Source of the DNA: Pelomonas sp. Root1217
GTDB lineage: Bacteria > Pseudomonadota > Gammaproteobacteria > Burkholderiales > Burkholderiaceae_C
DNA length: 64,000 bases
Direction of reading: 5' to 3'
Assembly (NCBI RefSeq): GCF_001425705.1
Contig: NZ_LMDC01000028.1
Coordinates: forward strand, 999,119-1,063,118
The number at the start of each line of letters is the position of its first letter. Position 1 is the stretch's first letter. The notes under the pieces are model-generated. The model was given only the letters and a program-made list of their open reading frames with translations. It had not been told where the DNA came from and did no database searches. The position numbers and the translations under genes are program-made. This document shows, piece after piece, positions 33,900 through 43,267 of this stretch.

Positions 33900-34823
33900 A
33901 TGGACTACGCCTCGTTGATCAAGGAAATGGGCCGTGGCGCCCGGGGTGCGCGCGATCTGAATCGCGAGCAGGCTGAAGCGCTCTTCGGCGAGATGCTCGA
34001 CGGCAAGGTGCCCGACATGGAGCTGGGCGCCATGCTGATCGCGCTGCGCGTGAAGGGCGAGAGCGCCGACGAGGTGGCGGGATTCCTTGCTGCAATGCAG
34101 GTACGAACGGCCAAACTGACCGCCCCCGACGGCCCACGAACCGTGCTGCTGCCCAGCTTCAACGGTGCCCGCAAGCAGGCCAATCTGATGCCGCTGGTCG
34201 CGCTGCTGCTGGCCCGCGAGGGCGTGCCGGTGCTGATCTTCGGGCGGCACGACTTCGACAGCCGCCACAGCCCCTTCGAGCTGCTGGGCGCACTGGGGCT
34301 GCACGCCAGCCCGTCCCTGGCTGACGCCGAAACGCGGCTGGCAGGCGACAAATTGGCCGTCCTGCCTTTGCAGATGCTCAACCCTGGGTTGAACAGCTTG
34401 ATGGCCCTGCGCCCGAGGCTGGGCGTGCGCAACAGCTCCCACAGCCTGGCCAAGCTGCTCGACCCCTTCCCGGTCGGCCGCGGCGTGCGTGTCGTCGCGG
34501 TGACTCATCCGGAGTACCTGGACAGCATGGCCGCGGCCCTGCCCGGCCTGACGGTGGACGGCGGGCGGGCGATGCTGATGCGCGCCAGCGAGGGCGAGGC
34601 CTATGCCCATCTGCGCCGCAAGGCCCATCTGATCGGCTTCCAGAACGGTGACACCGCACCTTTGCATCCGGCCGACACGGCGGATCTGGACTGGCTGCTG
34701 TCGCCGGCCTGCGCACCGGCCGAGAACGCAGCCCTCATCAAGGCCATGCTGGAGGGCCGCGAAACCGTGCCGCCGCGCATCCTGGAGCAGGTCGCCGCAC
34801 TGCGGTTTCTCGCCACAAACTGA
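33900..34823 (+). CDS. ybiB: DNA-binding protein YbiB (TrpD2-like)
   Basis: 307 residues from MDYASLIKEMGRGARGARDLNREQAEALFGEML, the N-terminal helical domain of the anthranilate phosphoribosyltransferase fold. The middle has LMPLVALLLAREGVPVLIFGRHDFDSR and the end has GFQNGDTAPLHPADTADLDWLL. YbiB proteins have the TrpD-like fold but lack the phosphoribosyltransferase active site and bind nucleic acids. Next to cysI in many Burkholderiales, as here. The ATG lies 26 bases after the preceding terminator's T-run. Confidence 0.85.
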   Translation: MDYASLIKEMGRGARGARDLNREQAEALFGEMLDGKVPDMELGAMLIALRVKGESADEVAGFLAAMQVRTAKLTAPDGPRTVLLPSFNGARKQANLMPLVALLLAREGVPVLIFGRHDFDSRHSPFELLGALGLHASPSLADAETRLAGDKLAVLPLQMLNPGLNSLMALRPRLGVRNSSHSLAKLLDPFPVGRGVRVVAVTHPEYLDSMAAALPGLTVDGGRAMLMRASEGEAYAHLRRKAHLIGFQNGDTAPLHPADTADLDWLLSPACAPAENAALIKAMLEGRETVPPRILEQVAALRFLATN

Positions 34824-34934
34824 AGTTGCTTATTCGGCTTGGGCATATAGCCCCAAAAATTCTGTAGTTCTTCCGCACCGCAACATTACTTAGAGTCGCG
34901 CCCTCGGGTGGCATGGGCCGCCTCAGGGGACAGC

Positions 34935-35705
34935 GTGCTGGACGGAATTGCGATTGCAAGCGGATTGGGAGTCGGCCTCATCGTCGGGATCACCGGCGTG
35001 GGCGGCGGCTCGCTGATGACGCCGCTGCTGCTGTCCGTCTTCAAGCTCAACCCAGCGGTCGCCATTGGCACCGACCTGTGGTTTGCCTCGTTGACCAAGA
35101 TGAGCGGCTCGGTGGCGCATGCCCGTCACGGCCATGTGAACTGGGCCATCGTGCGCCGCATGCTGATGGGCTCGATCCCCGCCTCCATCGCCACCATTGC
35201 GCTGATGCACCTGACCGGCGTCACCAAGGGCTGGGCCGCGACGCTGACGTTTTCGCTGGGCATCGCCCTGCTGCTGACGGCCGCCGTCGTGGCCTTCAAG
35301 CAGAGCTGGCAGCCGCTGGGCCTGAAGCTGGAGCGCTGGATTCCCGAATCGCGCAAGCCGATGCTGATGGTGGCCCTGGGCCTGCTGCTGGGCGTGCTGG
35401 TGTCGCTGTCGTCCATCGGCGCCGGCGCCATCGGTGCAACGCTGATCCTGCTGATCTACCCGCGCATGAAGGCCCGCGACATCGTCGGCACCGACATTGC
35501 CCATGCCGTGCCTTTGACCCTGGTGGCCGGCATCGGCCATGCCAGCCTTGGCAATGTGAATTGGGAGCTGCTCGTGTCCCTGCTGATCGGCTCTTTACCT
35601 GGCATCTGGCTGGGCGCCCAATTGACCCGTCGGCTGCCCGACGGTGTCGTGCGCAGCCTGCTCTGCGTTTCTCTTCTGATGGCCGGCTGGAAGGTCATCC
35701 ACTAA
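34935..35705 (+). CDS. TSUP (TauE/SafE) family sulfite/sulfonate exporter-like carrier
   Basis: 256 residues from a GTG start preceded by TCAGGGGACAGC, which has a good ribosome site. An in-frame GTG at 34908 (9 codons longer) cannot be excluded. The N-terminus has GLIVGITGVGGGSLMTPLLL, the TSUP signature, and the second half repeats it as LVSLSSIGAGAIGATLIL. Around eight hydrophobic segments. Immediately upstream of cysI with two bases between stop and start, so probably moves sulfate, sulfite or a sulfur compound for the cys operon. The substrate itself is not determined. The AT-rich stretch 34824-34907 before it is the likely operon promoter. Confidence 0.8.
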   Translation: MLDGIAIASGLGVGLIVGITGVGGGSLMTPLLLSVFKLNPAVAIGTDLWFASLTKMSGSVAHARHGHVNWAIVRRMLMGSIPASIATIALMHLTGVTKGWAATLTFSLGIALLLTAAVVAFKQSWQPLGLKLERWIPESRKPMLMVALGLLLGVLVSLSSIGAGAIGATLILLIYPRMKARDIVGTDIAHAVPLTLVAGIGHASLGNVNWELLVSLLIGSLPGIWLGAQLTRRLPDGVVRSLLCVSLLMAGWKVIH

Positions 35706-35707
35706 CC

Positions 35708-37423
35708 ATGTATCAGTACACCGACTTCGACCGCCGCTTCGTCCACGCCCGCGCCGCGCAGTACCGCGACCAGCTCGAGCGCCACCTCGCCGGCACCCTC
35801 GGCACCGACGAGTTCCGGGCGCTGCGCCTGCAAAACGGCTGGTACATCCAGCGCCATGCACCCATGCTGCGCGTGGCCGTGCCCTATGGCGAGCTGTCCT
35901 CGCGCCAGCTGCGCCAACTCGCCCGCATCGCCCGCGAGTACGACCGCCAGCCCGACGGCCCCTTTGCCGGCCAGGGCGGTTACGGCCACTTCACGACGCG
36001 CCAGAACCTGCAATACAACTGGATCCCGCTGGTGGACAGCGCCACGGTGATGGAGCTGCTGGCCGAGGTCGACATGCACGGCATCCAGACCAGCGGCAAT
36101 TGCATCCGCAACATCACCAGCGACGCCTTCGTCGGCATCGCGCCGGATGACATCGTCGACGCCCGTCCCTACTGCGAGATCCTGCGCCAGTGGAGCACGC
36201 TGCACCCCGAGTTCGCCCACCTGCCGCGCAAGTTCAAGATCGCCGTCAGCGGCGCTGCCGAAGACCGCGCGGCCATCGGTTGGCATGACATCGGCCTACA
36301 GCTGAAGAAGAACGCGGCCGGCGAGGTCGGCTTCCAGGTCTTCGTTGGTGGCGGCATGGGCCGCACGCCAATTCCCGGTGTCGAGATCAACGCCTTCGTG
36401 CCCTGGCAGCACATCCTCGTCTACATCGAGGCCATCGTGCGCTGCTACAACCTGGCCGGCCGGCGCGACAACCTCTACAAGGCCCGCATCAAGATCCTCG
36501 TCAAGGCCGAAGGCCGGAAGTTCTTCGACGCCGTCAACGAGGAATACCGCCGCATCCTGGCCGACGACAACGGCGGCCATGAGCACATCATCCCCCAGGC
36601 CGAGCTGGACCGCGTGGCGGCCTGCTTTGTCGACCCGGCCGGCGTCGCGCCCGTCGCCGAGCCCGTGCTCGACACCAGCGACCCGGCTTTCGCACGCTGG
36701 CTGGCACGCAATGTCGATGGCCACCGCGTCGCCGGCTACCGCGCTGTCACGCTCAGCCTCAAGCGCGTCGGCATCGCCCCGGGCGACACCAGCGCCGACG
36801 TGATGGACACCGCCGCGGCCCTGGCCGACCAGTTCAGCCACGGCGAGCTGCGCGTCACGCACCGCCAGAACCTCGTGTTGCCCTGGGTGAAGGCCAGTGA
36901 CCTGCCCGAACTCTTCCAGGCCGCCCGGGCCGCAGGCTTCGCCACGCCCAACGCCCGCCTGTTGACCGACCAGATCGCCTGCCCCGGCGGCGACTTCTGC
37001 GCGCTGGCCAATGCCCGGTCGCTGCCGCTGGCTGCCACGATCGCCGAGCGCTATCAAGACCAGGACGAGCTCGAAGACCTCGGCGAGATCGACCTGCACA
37101 TCAGCGGCTGCATCAACAGCTGCGGCCACCACCACAGCGGCCACATCGGCATCCTCGGCGTCGACAAGGACGGCACCGAGTGGTACCAGCTGACGCTGGG
37201 CGGCAGCGACGGCACGAAGCTGTCCGGCGCGACGACAGCCGGCAAGGTCATCGGCCCGAGCTTTGCCGCCGACGAGATCGCCGACGCCATCGACGCCGTC
37301 ATCGACACCTTCAAGCGCGAGCGCCTGGCCGGCGAGCACTTCGTCGACGCCGTGAAGCGCCTCGGCCTCGACCCCTTCAAGACCGCCGCGAATGCCGTTC
37401 GCGTCTCGACCGCGAAGGCTTGA
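35708..37423 (+). CDS. cysI: Assimilatory sulfite reductase, siroheme hemoprotein
   Basis: 571 residues. The Cys ligands of the siroheme-4Fe4S centre are Cys425 and Cys431 (CPGGDFC) and Cys468 and Cys472 (GCINSCGHH). FTTRQNLQYNWI near 98 is the siroheme/substrate-binding TRQ-type motif. It reduces sulfite to sulfide with six electrons. No flavin-type CysJ gene is visible, so the electron donor is likely ferredoxin; fdxA and a ferredoxin-NADP reductase lie 6 kb downstream. The start ATG lies two bases after the TSUP stop. Confidence 0.93.
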   Translation: MYQYTDFDRRFVHARAAQYRDQLERHLAGTLGTDEFRALRLQNGWYIQRHAPMLRVAVPYGELSSRQLRQLARIAREYDRQPDGPFAGQGGYGHFTTRQNLQYNWIPLVDSATVMELLAEVDMHGIQTSGNCIRNITSDAFVGIAPDDIVDARPYCEILRQWSTLHPEFAHLPRKFKIAVSGAAEDRAAIGWHDIGLQLKKNAAGEVGFQVFVGGGMGRTPIPGVEINAFVPWQHILVYIEAIVRCYNLAGRRDNLYKARIKILVKAEGRKFFDAVNEEYRRILADDNGGHEHIIPQAELDRVAACFVDPAGVAPVAEPVLDTSDPAFARWLARNVDGHRVAGYRAVTLSLKRVGIAPGDTSADVMDTAAALADQFSHGELRVTHRQNLVLPWVKASDLPELFQAARAAGFATPNARLLTDQIACPGGDFCALANARSLPLAATIAERYQDQDELEDLGEIDLHISGCINSCGHHHSGHIGILGVDKDGTEWYQLTLGGSDGTKLSGATTAGKVIGPSFAADEIADAIDAVIDTFKRERLAGEHFVDAVKRLGLDPFKTAANAVRVSTAKA

Positions 37424-37428
37424 TCACC

Positions 37429-37923
37429 ATGAAGTTCATCAACGCCACCACCTGCCAATGGAAGCACGCCATCGGCGAAGACGGCCCCAAGCCCGATCCC
37501 GATCCGGCGCCCAACCGCCTGCTGTCGCTCGAGCAATGGCATGCCGTGCGCGCCCACTGGCCCAAGGATGTGCCGGTCGCCATCGAGTTCCCGAACGACG
37601 CCGACATCCACCAGCTCGCGCCCGACCTGGAGCGCATCGCCCTCATCGTGCTCGACTTCCCCAAGTGGACCGACGGCCGCGCCTACAGCCAGGCCCACAT
37701 CCTGCGCAGCCGCTTCAAGTTCACCGGCGCCATCCGCGCCCGCGGCGAAGTGCTGGTCGACATGATGCAACTGCTGGCCCGCACCGGCTTTGACGAGGCC
37801 GTCATGCGCGGCGACCAGTCCCAGGCTGCCGCGCAGAAGGCGCTGGACCTGTTCGCACCGGTGGGCTTCTACCAGGGCGACGTCGGCGAGACGCGACCCT
37901 GGTTCCAACGGAGCGCAGCGTGA
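37429..37923 (+). CDS. DUF934 protein, sulfite-reduction accessory
   Basis: 164 residues. ALIVLDFPKWTDGRAYSQAHILRSRFKFTGAIRARGEVLVDMMQLLARTGFD is the DUF934 core. The family is found almost only with cysI/cysH in proteobacteria. Its function is not firmly known. The start is the ATG in the gap five bases after cysI. The stop overlaps the cysH GTG start (GTGA), so translation is coupled. Confidence 0.9.
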   Translation: MKFINATTCQWKHAIGEDGPKPDPDPAPNRLLSLEQWHAVRAHWPKDVPVAIEFPNDADIHQLAPDLERIALIVLDFPKWTDGRAYSQAHILRSRFKFTGAIRARGEVLVDMMQLLARTGFDEAVMRGDQSQAAAQKALDLFAPVGFYQGDVGETRPWFQRSAA

Positions 37924-38678
37924 GCACCGAAGTCAGCAGCCTGCCCTGGGCCGCCGCGCCTGCGGCTGGCAACGCCATCGGCCTCTACGCCAAGTGGACG
38001 CCGGCCCTGGACGCCAAGATCGAGGCTGCCCTGCAGCGCCTGCGCGACGCCAGCATCGAGCATGGCGACGGCCTTGTGCAGAGCAGCAGCCTGGGTGTGG
38101 AGGACATGGTCATCACCGACCTGATCGCCCGAGCCAAATTGCCCATCGCCATCGCCACGCTGGACACAGGCAAGCTGCATCCCGAGACGCTGGCCCTGCT
38201 GCCGCGCATCCAGGCCCGCTACGGCCGCGAGGTCGAGGTCTTCAAGCCGGTGGCGGACGCCGTCATCCAGTTCGTCCGCAAGGAGGGCGAGGAGGCGATG
38301 TACAAGAGCATCGAGCTGCGCAAGGCCTGCTGCGGTCTGCGCAAGATGGAGCCGCTGGGCCGCATGCTGAAGGGCCGCTCGGCCTGGATCACCGGCCTGC
38401 GCCGTGAGCAAAGCGGCGCGCGCGGCGACGTGGCCTTCGACGAAGACGACGGCAACAACCGCCGCAAGATCAGCCCCATCGCCGACTGGACCTGGGCCGA
38501 GGTCTGGGCCTATGTTGAAAAATATGCAGTTCCCTACAACCCGCTGCATGACCAGTTCATGCCCTCGATCGGCTGCGCACCCTGCACGCGGGCCATTGCG
38601 GTGGGAGAGGATTTCCGCGCCGGTCGGTGGTGGTGGGAGGATTCCTCAAAGGAATGTGGTCTGCATGCGAAAAGCTGA
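37920..38678 (+). CDS. cysH: Adenylylsulfate (APS) reductase
   Basis: 252 residues from a GTG overlapping the DUF934 stop. Four cysteines of the 4Fe-4S cluster are present: C137-C138 (KACCGLRK) and C219-C222 (CAPC), which mark it as APS, not PAPS, reductase. The catalytic cysteine is in KECGLH near the end. It reduces APS to sulfite and AMP with thioredoxin or glutathione. The APS type means no cysC (APS kinase) step is needed; none is seen in this operon. Confidence 0.93.
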   Translation: MSTEVSSLPWAAAPAAGNAIGLYAKWTPALDAKIEAALQRLRDASIEHGDGLVQSSSLGVEDMVITDLIARAKLPIAIATLDTGKLHPETLALLPRIQARYGREVEVFKPVADAVIQFVRKEGEEAMYKSIELRKACCGLRKMEPLGRMLKGRSAWITGLRREQSGARGDVAFDEDDGNNRRKISPIADWTWAEVWAYVEKYAVPYNPLHDQFMPSIGCAPCTRAIAVGEDFRAGRWWWEDSSKECGLHAKS

Positions 38679-38686
38679 GGAACACA

Positions 38687-38751
38687 GCCACAGAGACACG
38701 GAGGCACAGAGAAGGCCTTTGAGTTCCTCTGTGTCTCTGTGCCTCTGTGGC
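38687..38751. repeat. Imperfect long inverted repeat of CACAGAG units
   Basis: A 25-base arm (38687-38711) and its partner (38727-38751) are both made of CACAGAG-type units: the left reads CCACAGAGACACG then GAGGCACAGAG, the right is its near-complement ending CTGTGGC. A 15-base loop separates them; roughly three mismatches are seen in the 24 bases I compared. It lies in the 88-base gap between cysH and cysD. It would form a strong hairpin in the transcript and could reduce downstream expression or be a mobile repeat. Confidence 0.7.
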
Positions 38752-38766
38752 GGAAATTGAATTGAC

Positions 38767-39732
38767 ATGAATGCTGCTGTGAAACCCGAACAACTCATCG
38801 CTGACGTCGACCACGCGCATCTGGATGCGCTGGAAGAGGAAGCCATCTTCATCCTGCGCGAGGTGGCCGCGAGCTTCGAGCGCCCCGCCCTGCTGTTCTC
38901 CGGCGGCAAGGACAGCTGCGTCGTGCTGCGCCTGGCCGAGAAGGCCTTCAAGATGAAGAACGCGGCCCACCCGAGCGGCTACTCGGGCCACCTGCCCTTC
39001 CCGCTGGTGCACATCGACACGGGCCACAACTTCCCCGAGGTCATCACCTTCCGTGACCAGCGCGTGGCGGACATGGGTGAGCGCCTGGTGGTGGGTCACC
39101 TCGAAGACTCGATGGCCAAGGGCACGATCCGGCTCTCCCACCCGCTGGAAAGCCGCAACGGCCACCAGACGGTGACGCTGCTGGAGACCATCGAGGAGCA
39201 CAAGTTCGACTGCCTCATCGGCGGCGCCCGGCGCGACGAGGAGAAGGCGCGCGCCAAGGAGCGCATCTTCAGCCACCGCGACAGCTTCGGCCAATGGCAG
39301 CCCAAGGAGCAGCGCCCCGAGCTGTGGACGCTGTTCAACACGCGCATCCGCCCGGGCGAGCATTTCCGCTGCTTCCCCATCAGCAACTGGACCGAGCTGG
39401 ACGTGTGGCTCTACATCGCCCGCGAGAACATCCCGCTGCCGCAGATGTACTTTGCCCACGAGCGCCAGGTCATCCGCCGCAAGGGCCTGCTGGTGCCGCT
39501 GACCGAGGTGACGCCGCCGGAAGAAGGCGAGACCGTCGAGACCGCCACCGTGCGCTTCCGCACCGTCGGCGACATGACCTGCACCTGCCCGGTCGAGAGC
39601 CCCGCCGCCAACGCGAGCGAGGTCGTGGCCGAGACGCTGACCGTGACGGTGAGCGAACGCGGCGCCACGCGCATGGACGACCGCACGAGTGAAGCTTCCA
39701 TGGAGAAGCGCAAGAAGGAAGGGTATTTCTGA
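38767..39732 (+). CDS. cysD: Sulfate adenylyltransferase subunit 2
   Basis: 321 residues. PP-loop SGGKDS near 45, then VHIDTGHNFPEVI and GGARRDEEKARAKERIFS. Catalyses sulfate + ATP to APS together with the GTPase CysN. Its stop overlaps cysN's start as TGATG. The start is an ATG 15 bases after the CACAGAG hairpin. The C-terminal SEASMEKRKKEGYF tail is the family's typical end. Confidence 0.95.
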   Translation: MNAAVKPEQLIADVDHAHLDALEEEAIFILREVAASFERPALLFSGGKDSCVVLRLAEKAFKMKNAAHPSGYSGHLPFPLVHIDTGHNFPEVITFRDQRVADMGERLVVGHLEDSMAKGTIRLSHPLESRNGHQTVTLLETIEEHKFDCLIGGARRDEEKARAKERIFSHRDSFGQWQPKEQRPELWTLFNTRIRPGEHFRCFPISNWTELDVWLYIARENIPLPQMYFAHERQVIRRKGLLVPLTEVTPPEEGETVETATVRFRTVGDMTCTCPVESPAANASEVVAETLTVTVSERGATRMDDRTSEASMEKRKKEGYF

Positions 39733-41021
39733 TGAAGGCGCTCCGATTCCTGACGGCCGGGTCCGTGGACGACGGCAAGAGCACGCTGATCGGCCGCCTG
39801 CTGTTCGACGGCCAGGCCATCCTGGCCGACCAGCTCGACACGCTGGAGCGCCGCGCCGCCGGCCGCCCCATCGACCTGAGCCTGCTGACCGATGGCCTTG
39901 AAGCCGAGCGCGAGCAGGGCATCACCATCGATGTGGCCTACCGCTACTTCGCCACCAAGACGCGCAAGTTCATCATTGCCGACGCGCCCGGCCATGAGCA
40001 GTACACGCGCAACATGGTCACTGCCGCGGCCGGCAGCGATGCCGCCGTCGTGCTGGTGGACATCACCAAGCTCGATCTGAACGAAGCCGAAGTGACGCTG
40101 CTGCCGCAGACGCGCCGCCATTCGCTGCTGGCCCAATTGCTGCGCGTGCCGAGCATCGTTTTCGCGATCAACAAGATTGACGCGCTGGCCGACCCGGCCG
40201 AGGGCTTCGCCAAGGTCAAGACCGCGCTGGAGAAGTTCGCCACCGCGGCCGGCCTGGACGTGGCTGCCACCGTGCCCGTCAGCGCCTTGCGCGGCGACAA
40301 CGTCACCCAGCCGCTGGACGCGCCCTGGTGGAATGGCGAGAGCCTGCTGCAGGTGCTGGAGCGCCTGCCCACGTTGAGCGAGCGCGCCGACGCGCCGCTG
40401 AGCCTGCCCGTGCAGTTCGTGCAGAAGGACGCCTACCAATCGGCAGGCACTGGCTTCCAGCCGCGCGTGCTGTGGGGCCGCATTGCCCACGGCGCCGTGA
40501 AGGCGGGTGACACCATTGAGGTGCTGCCGTCGAAGCAGACCGCCGTCGTCGCCGAAGTGCGCCTGGCCGGCGAGACCGTGTCGAGCGCCGAAGCCGGCGA
40601 CTCGGCCGGCCTGGTGCTGGACCGCCAGCTCGACGTCAGCCGTGGCGACTGGATCGTCACGCCGGGCTCGGCCACGGCGACCAAGACCTTTCCGGCGACG
40701 CTCGCCTGGCTGGACACCGAAGCCGCCAAACCCGGCCGCAAGTACTGGGTGCGCCATGGCAACCGCTGGGTGCAGGCGCGCATCGCCGCCATCGACTCGG
40801 TGCTGGATATCAACACCCTGCAGCCCCAGGACGCCCACGAGCTGCCCGTCAACACCATCGGCCGCGTGCAGATGGAAGTGCAGCACGAGCTGCCCGTCGA
40901 GCCCTTCATGGACAACCGTGTCGGCGGCGCACTGATCGTCGTTGACCCCGCCAGCCACCGCACCAGCGGCGCACTGCTGGTGGACGTGCAAGCCGCTGCG
41001 TCGGCGGAAGAGGCTTGGTAA
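39732..41021 (+). CDS. cysN: Sulfate adenylyltransferase GTPase subunit 1
   Basis: 429 residues. G1 GSVDDGKST (residues 10-18), G2-like region around EREQGITID, G3 DAPGHEQY, and G4 NKID. It is a translation-factor-like GTPase activating CysD. It is shorter than E. coli CysN (about 475) and has no fused CysC kinase domain, as usual in this group. Start overlaps cysD; cobA begins two bases after its stop, so the genes are co-transcribed. Confidence 0.93.
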   Translation: MKALRFLTAGSVDDGKSTLIGRLLFDGQAILADQLDTLERRAAGRPIDLSLLTDGLEAEREQGITIDVAYRYFATKTRKFIIADAPGHEQYTRNMVTAAAGSDAAVVLVDITKLDLNEAEVTLLPQTRRHSLLAQLLRVPSIVFAINKIDALADPAEGFAKVKTALEKFATAAGLDVAATVPVSALRGDNVTQPLDAPWWNGESLLQVLERLPTLSERADAPLSLPVQFVQKDAYQSAGTGFQPRVLWGRIAHGAVKAGDTIEVLPSKQTAVVAEVRLAGETVSSAEAGDSAGLVLDRQLDVSRGDWIVTPGSATATKTFPATLAWLDTEAAKPGRKYWVRHGNRWVQARIAAIDSVLDINTLQPQDAHELPVNTIGRVQMEVQHELPVEPFMDNRVGGALIVVDPASHRTSGALLVDVQAAASAEEAW

Positions 41022-41023
41022 TC

Positions 41024-41809
41024 ATGGGCAAAGTGATCTTCGTCAGCGCCGGCCCCGGCGCCGCCGACCTGATCACGCTGCGCGGCGCCCGTGCGCTGTC
41101 GCAGGCCGACGTCGTGCTCGCCGACGCCCTGGCCGACCCGGCCCTGCGCGACCTTGCGCCGCAAGCCAAGTGGATCTCGGTCGGAAAGCGCGGCTTCGAG
41201 CATTCGGCCAAGCAGACCGAGATCAATGCACTGCTCGTCAAGGCGGCGCAGGAGCACGCCCTCGTCGTGCGGCTGAAGGGCGGCGACGCCAGCATCTTTG
41301 GCCGCCTGGAAGAAGAGCTCATCGCGCTGGCCGAGGCCGGCATCGCCAGTGAAGTCGTGCCCGGCGTGACTGCGGCTCTTGCCGCCGCCGCCCAGGCGCA
41401 ACGCCCGCTGACCCGCCGCGGCCGCGGTCGCAGCGTCTCGCTGACCACCGCGATGACCGAAGCCGGCGAACTGAAAGCCGCGCGCTCGGCCGACACCGAA
41501 GTGTTCTACATGGCCGGCCGCCAATTGGCCGCCTTGAGCCGCCAGTTGCTAGCCGCTGGCTGGGCGCCCGACACCCCCACGCTGGTCGTCAGCCGCGCCG
41601 GCTGCGCCGATGCGCTGACCAGCGAACACGCGCTGGTCGACCTCGCCCACGCGGCCCTGCTCCATCGCGGCCGCCCCACGGTCGTCACGGTCGGGACAGG
41701 AGCCAGCCGCGTCCGCGCGCAGGATCAAAACCACGCCGACCTTAAAATCGTCGTTTCGCCCGAATCATTGCCCATCGGGGCGCCCCTTACTTCCCAGAGC
41801 CGCTCATGA
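41024..41809 (+). CDS. cobA: Uroporphyrinogen-III C-methyltransferase
   Basis: 261 residues. A frame opens earlier (TTG at 41015), but [25 protein letters not shown] is the standard start. It has the family's [17 protein letters not shown] segment and the [22 protein letters not shown] loop. This makes precorrin-2 for siroheme. It is a single-domain protein, without the CysG dehydrogenase/ferrochelatase part. Placed at the end of the cys operon, it supplies siroheme for CysI. Confidence 0.9.
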   Translation: MGKVIFVSAGPGAADLITLRGARALSQADVVLADALADPALRDLAPQAKWISVGKRGFEHSAKQTEINALLVKAAQEHALVVRLKGGDASIFGRLEEELIALAEAGIASEVVPGVTAALAAAAQAQRPLTRRGRGRSVSLTTAMTEAGELKAARSADTEVFYMAGRQLAALSRQLLAAGWAPDTPTLVVSRAGCADALTSEHALVDLAHAALLHRGRPTVVTVGTGASRVRAQDQNHADLKIVVSPESLPIGAPLTSQSRS

Positions 41810-42129
41810 CCCACGTCGTCACCGAAGCCTGCATCCGCTGCAAATACACCGACTGCGTCGACGTCTGCCCGGTCGATTGCTTCCGCGAAGGCCCCAACTT
41901 CCTGACCATCGACCCGGATGAATGCATCGACTGTGCCGTCTGCATCCCCGAGTGCCCGGTCAACGCCATCCTGCCGGAGGAAGACGTGCCCGGCGATCAG
42001 ATCCACATGATCAAGATCAATGCGGACTTGGCCAAGAACTGGCCCAGTATCACCAAGCGCAAGCCCGCGCTGCCCGATGCGGACGAGTGGAAAGACAAGA
42101 CGGGCAAGCTGCCCGAGCTGATCCGCTGA
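41806..42129 (+). CDS. fdxA: Ferredoxin FdxA, 7Fe type
   Basis: 107 residues. Cysteines [17 protein letters not shown] and then [12 protein letters not shown] bind a 3Fe-4S and a 4Fe-4S cluster, as in Azotobacter FdI-type ferredoxins. The C-terminus [19 protein letters not shown] is typical. It overlaps cobA by ATGA. It is the probable electron donor for the CysI sulfite reductase. Confidence 0.93.
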   Translation: MTHVVTEACIRCKYTDCVDVCPVDCFREGPNFLTIDPDECIDCAVCIPECPVNAILPEEDVPGDQIHMIKINADLAKNWPSITKRKPALPDADEWKDKTGKLPELIR

Positions 42130-42154
42130 TCAAGGCGCCTCGGCGCCACCGTCC

Positions 42155-43243
42155 ATGCAAACCCACGACCCTGCCCGCACCGACCTCATCGAGACCGACG
42201 CCGTCATCGTCGGTGCCGGCCCTGTCGGCCTGTTCCAAGTCTTCGAGCTGGGCCTGCTCGAGATCAAGGCCCACATCATCGACAGCCTGGCCTACCCCGG
42301 CGGCCAGTGCATCGAGCTCTATCCCGACAAGCCCATCTACGACATCCCGGCCGTGCCCATGTGCACCGGCAAGGAACTGACGGACAACCTGCTCAAGCAG
42401 ATCCAACCCTTTGGCGCGACCTTCCACCTGGGCCAGGAAGTCACCGTTGTGCAGAAGCAGGACGATGGCCGCTTTCTGATCGAGACCAGCAAAGGCACGC
42501 AGCTGCTGGCCAAGACCGTCTTCATCGCCGGCGGCGTCGGCAGTTTCCAGCCGCGCACGCTGAAGGTCGACGGCGTTGAGCCCTACGAGGGCACGCAGGT
42601 CCACTACCGGGTCAAGGCACCGGCCCAGTTCGCGGGCAAGAACCTGCTCATCATCGGCGGCGGCGATTCGGCGCTGGACTGGGCGCTGAACTTCTGCGCC
42701 GCCAACCCCGACGGCAACCCGCACAAGGCCGAGAGCGTCATCCTCGTGCACCGCCGCGACGAGTTCCGCGCCGCACCGGCCAGCGTGGCCAAGATGCGCG
42801 AACTCTGCGACGCGATGGAGATGCAGTTCATCGTCGGCCAGGCCACCGGCATCGACGAAGCGAATGGGCAACTGACCGGCGTCAAGATCACCGGCAACGA
42901 TGGCATCACGCGCGTCGTGCCCTGCGACCAGGTGCTGGCCTTCTTTGGCCTGTCACCGAAGCTCGGGCCGATCGCCGAATGGGGCCTCGCGCTGGAGCGT
43001 AAGCAGATCGTTGTCGACACTGAAAAGTTCGAGACCAGCGTGCCGGGCATCTTTGCCGTCGGCGACGTGAACACCTATCCGGGCAAGAAGAAGCTGATCC
43101 TCTCCGGCTTCCACGAGACCGCCCTGGCCGCCTTCGGTGCCGCGCCGTATGTGTTCCCGGACAAGCGCATCCATCTGCAGTACACGACGACCAGCCCCAA
43201 GCTCCACAAGGTGCTGGGCGTGGAGTCGCCAGTGTTTGACTGA
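42155..43243 (+). CDS. Ferredoxin--NADP reductase, TrxR-like type
   Basis: 362 residues. GAGPVGL (FAD) near 20-26, GGGDSA (NADP) near 166-171, and [22 protein letters not shown] near the end. It lacks the CxxC dithiol of thioredoxin reductase, which fits the bacterial TrxR-like ferredoxin-NADP reductases. It lies 25 bases after fdxA, so it probably recharges FdxA for CysI. This makes a full NADPH-FNR-Fd-CysI chain within the block. Confidence 0.9.
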   Translation: MQTHDPARTDLIETDAVIVGAGPVGLFQVFELGLLEIKAHIIDSLAYPGGQCIELYPDKPIYDIPAVPMCTGKELTDNLLKQIQPFGATFHLGQEVTVVQKQDDGRFLIETSKGTQLLAKTVFIAGGVGSFQPRTLKVDGVEPYEGTQVHYRVKAPAQFAGKNLLIIGGGDSALDWALNFCAANPDGNPHKAESVILVHRRDEFRAAPASVAKMRELCDAMEMQFIVGQATGIDEANGQLTGVKITGNDGITRVVPCDQVLAFFGLSPKLGPIAEWGLALERKQIVVDTEKFETSVPGIFAVGDVNTYPGKKKLILSGFHETALAAFGAAPYVFPDKRIHLQYTTTSPKLHKVLGVESPVFD

Positions 43244-43267
43244 GGCCTTGCTTCGCCAGCGGGCTGG

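Noticed and set aside
41024-41809. A full CysG (trifunctional siroheme synthase)
   Set aside because: The protein has only the methyltransferase domain of about 261 residues; the dehydrogenase/ferrochelatase domain is absent.
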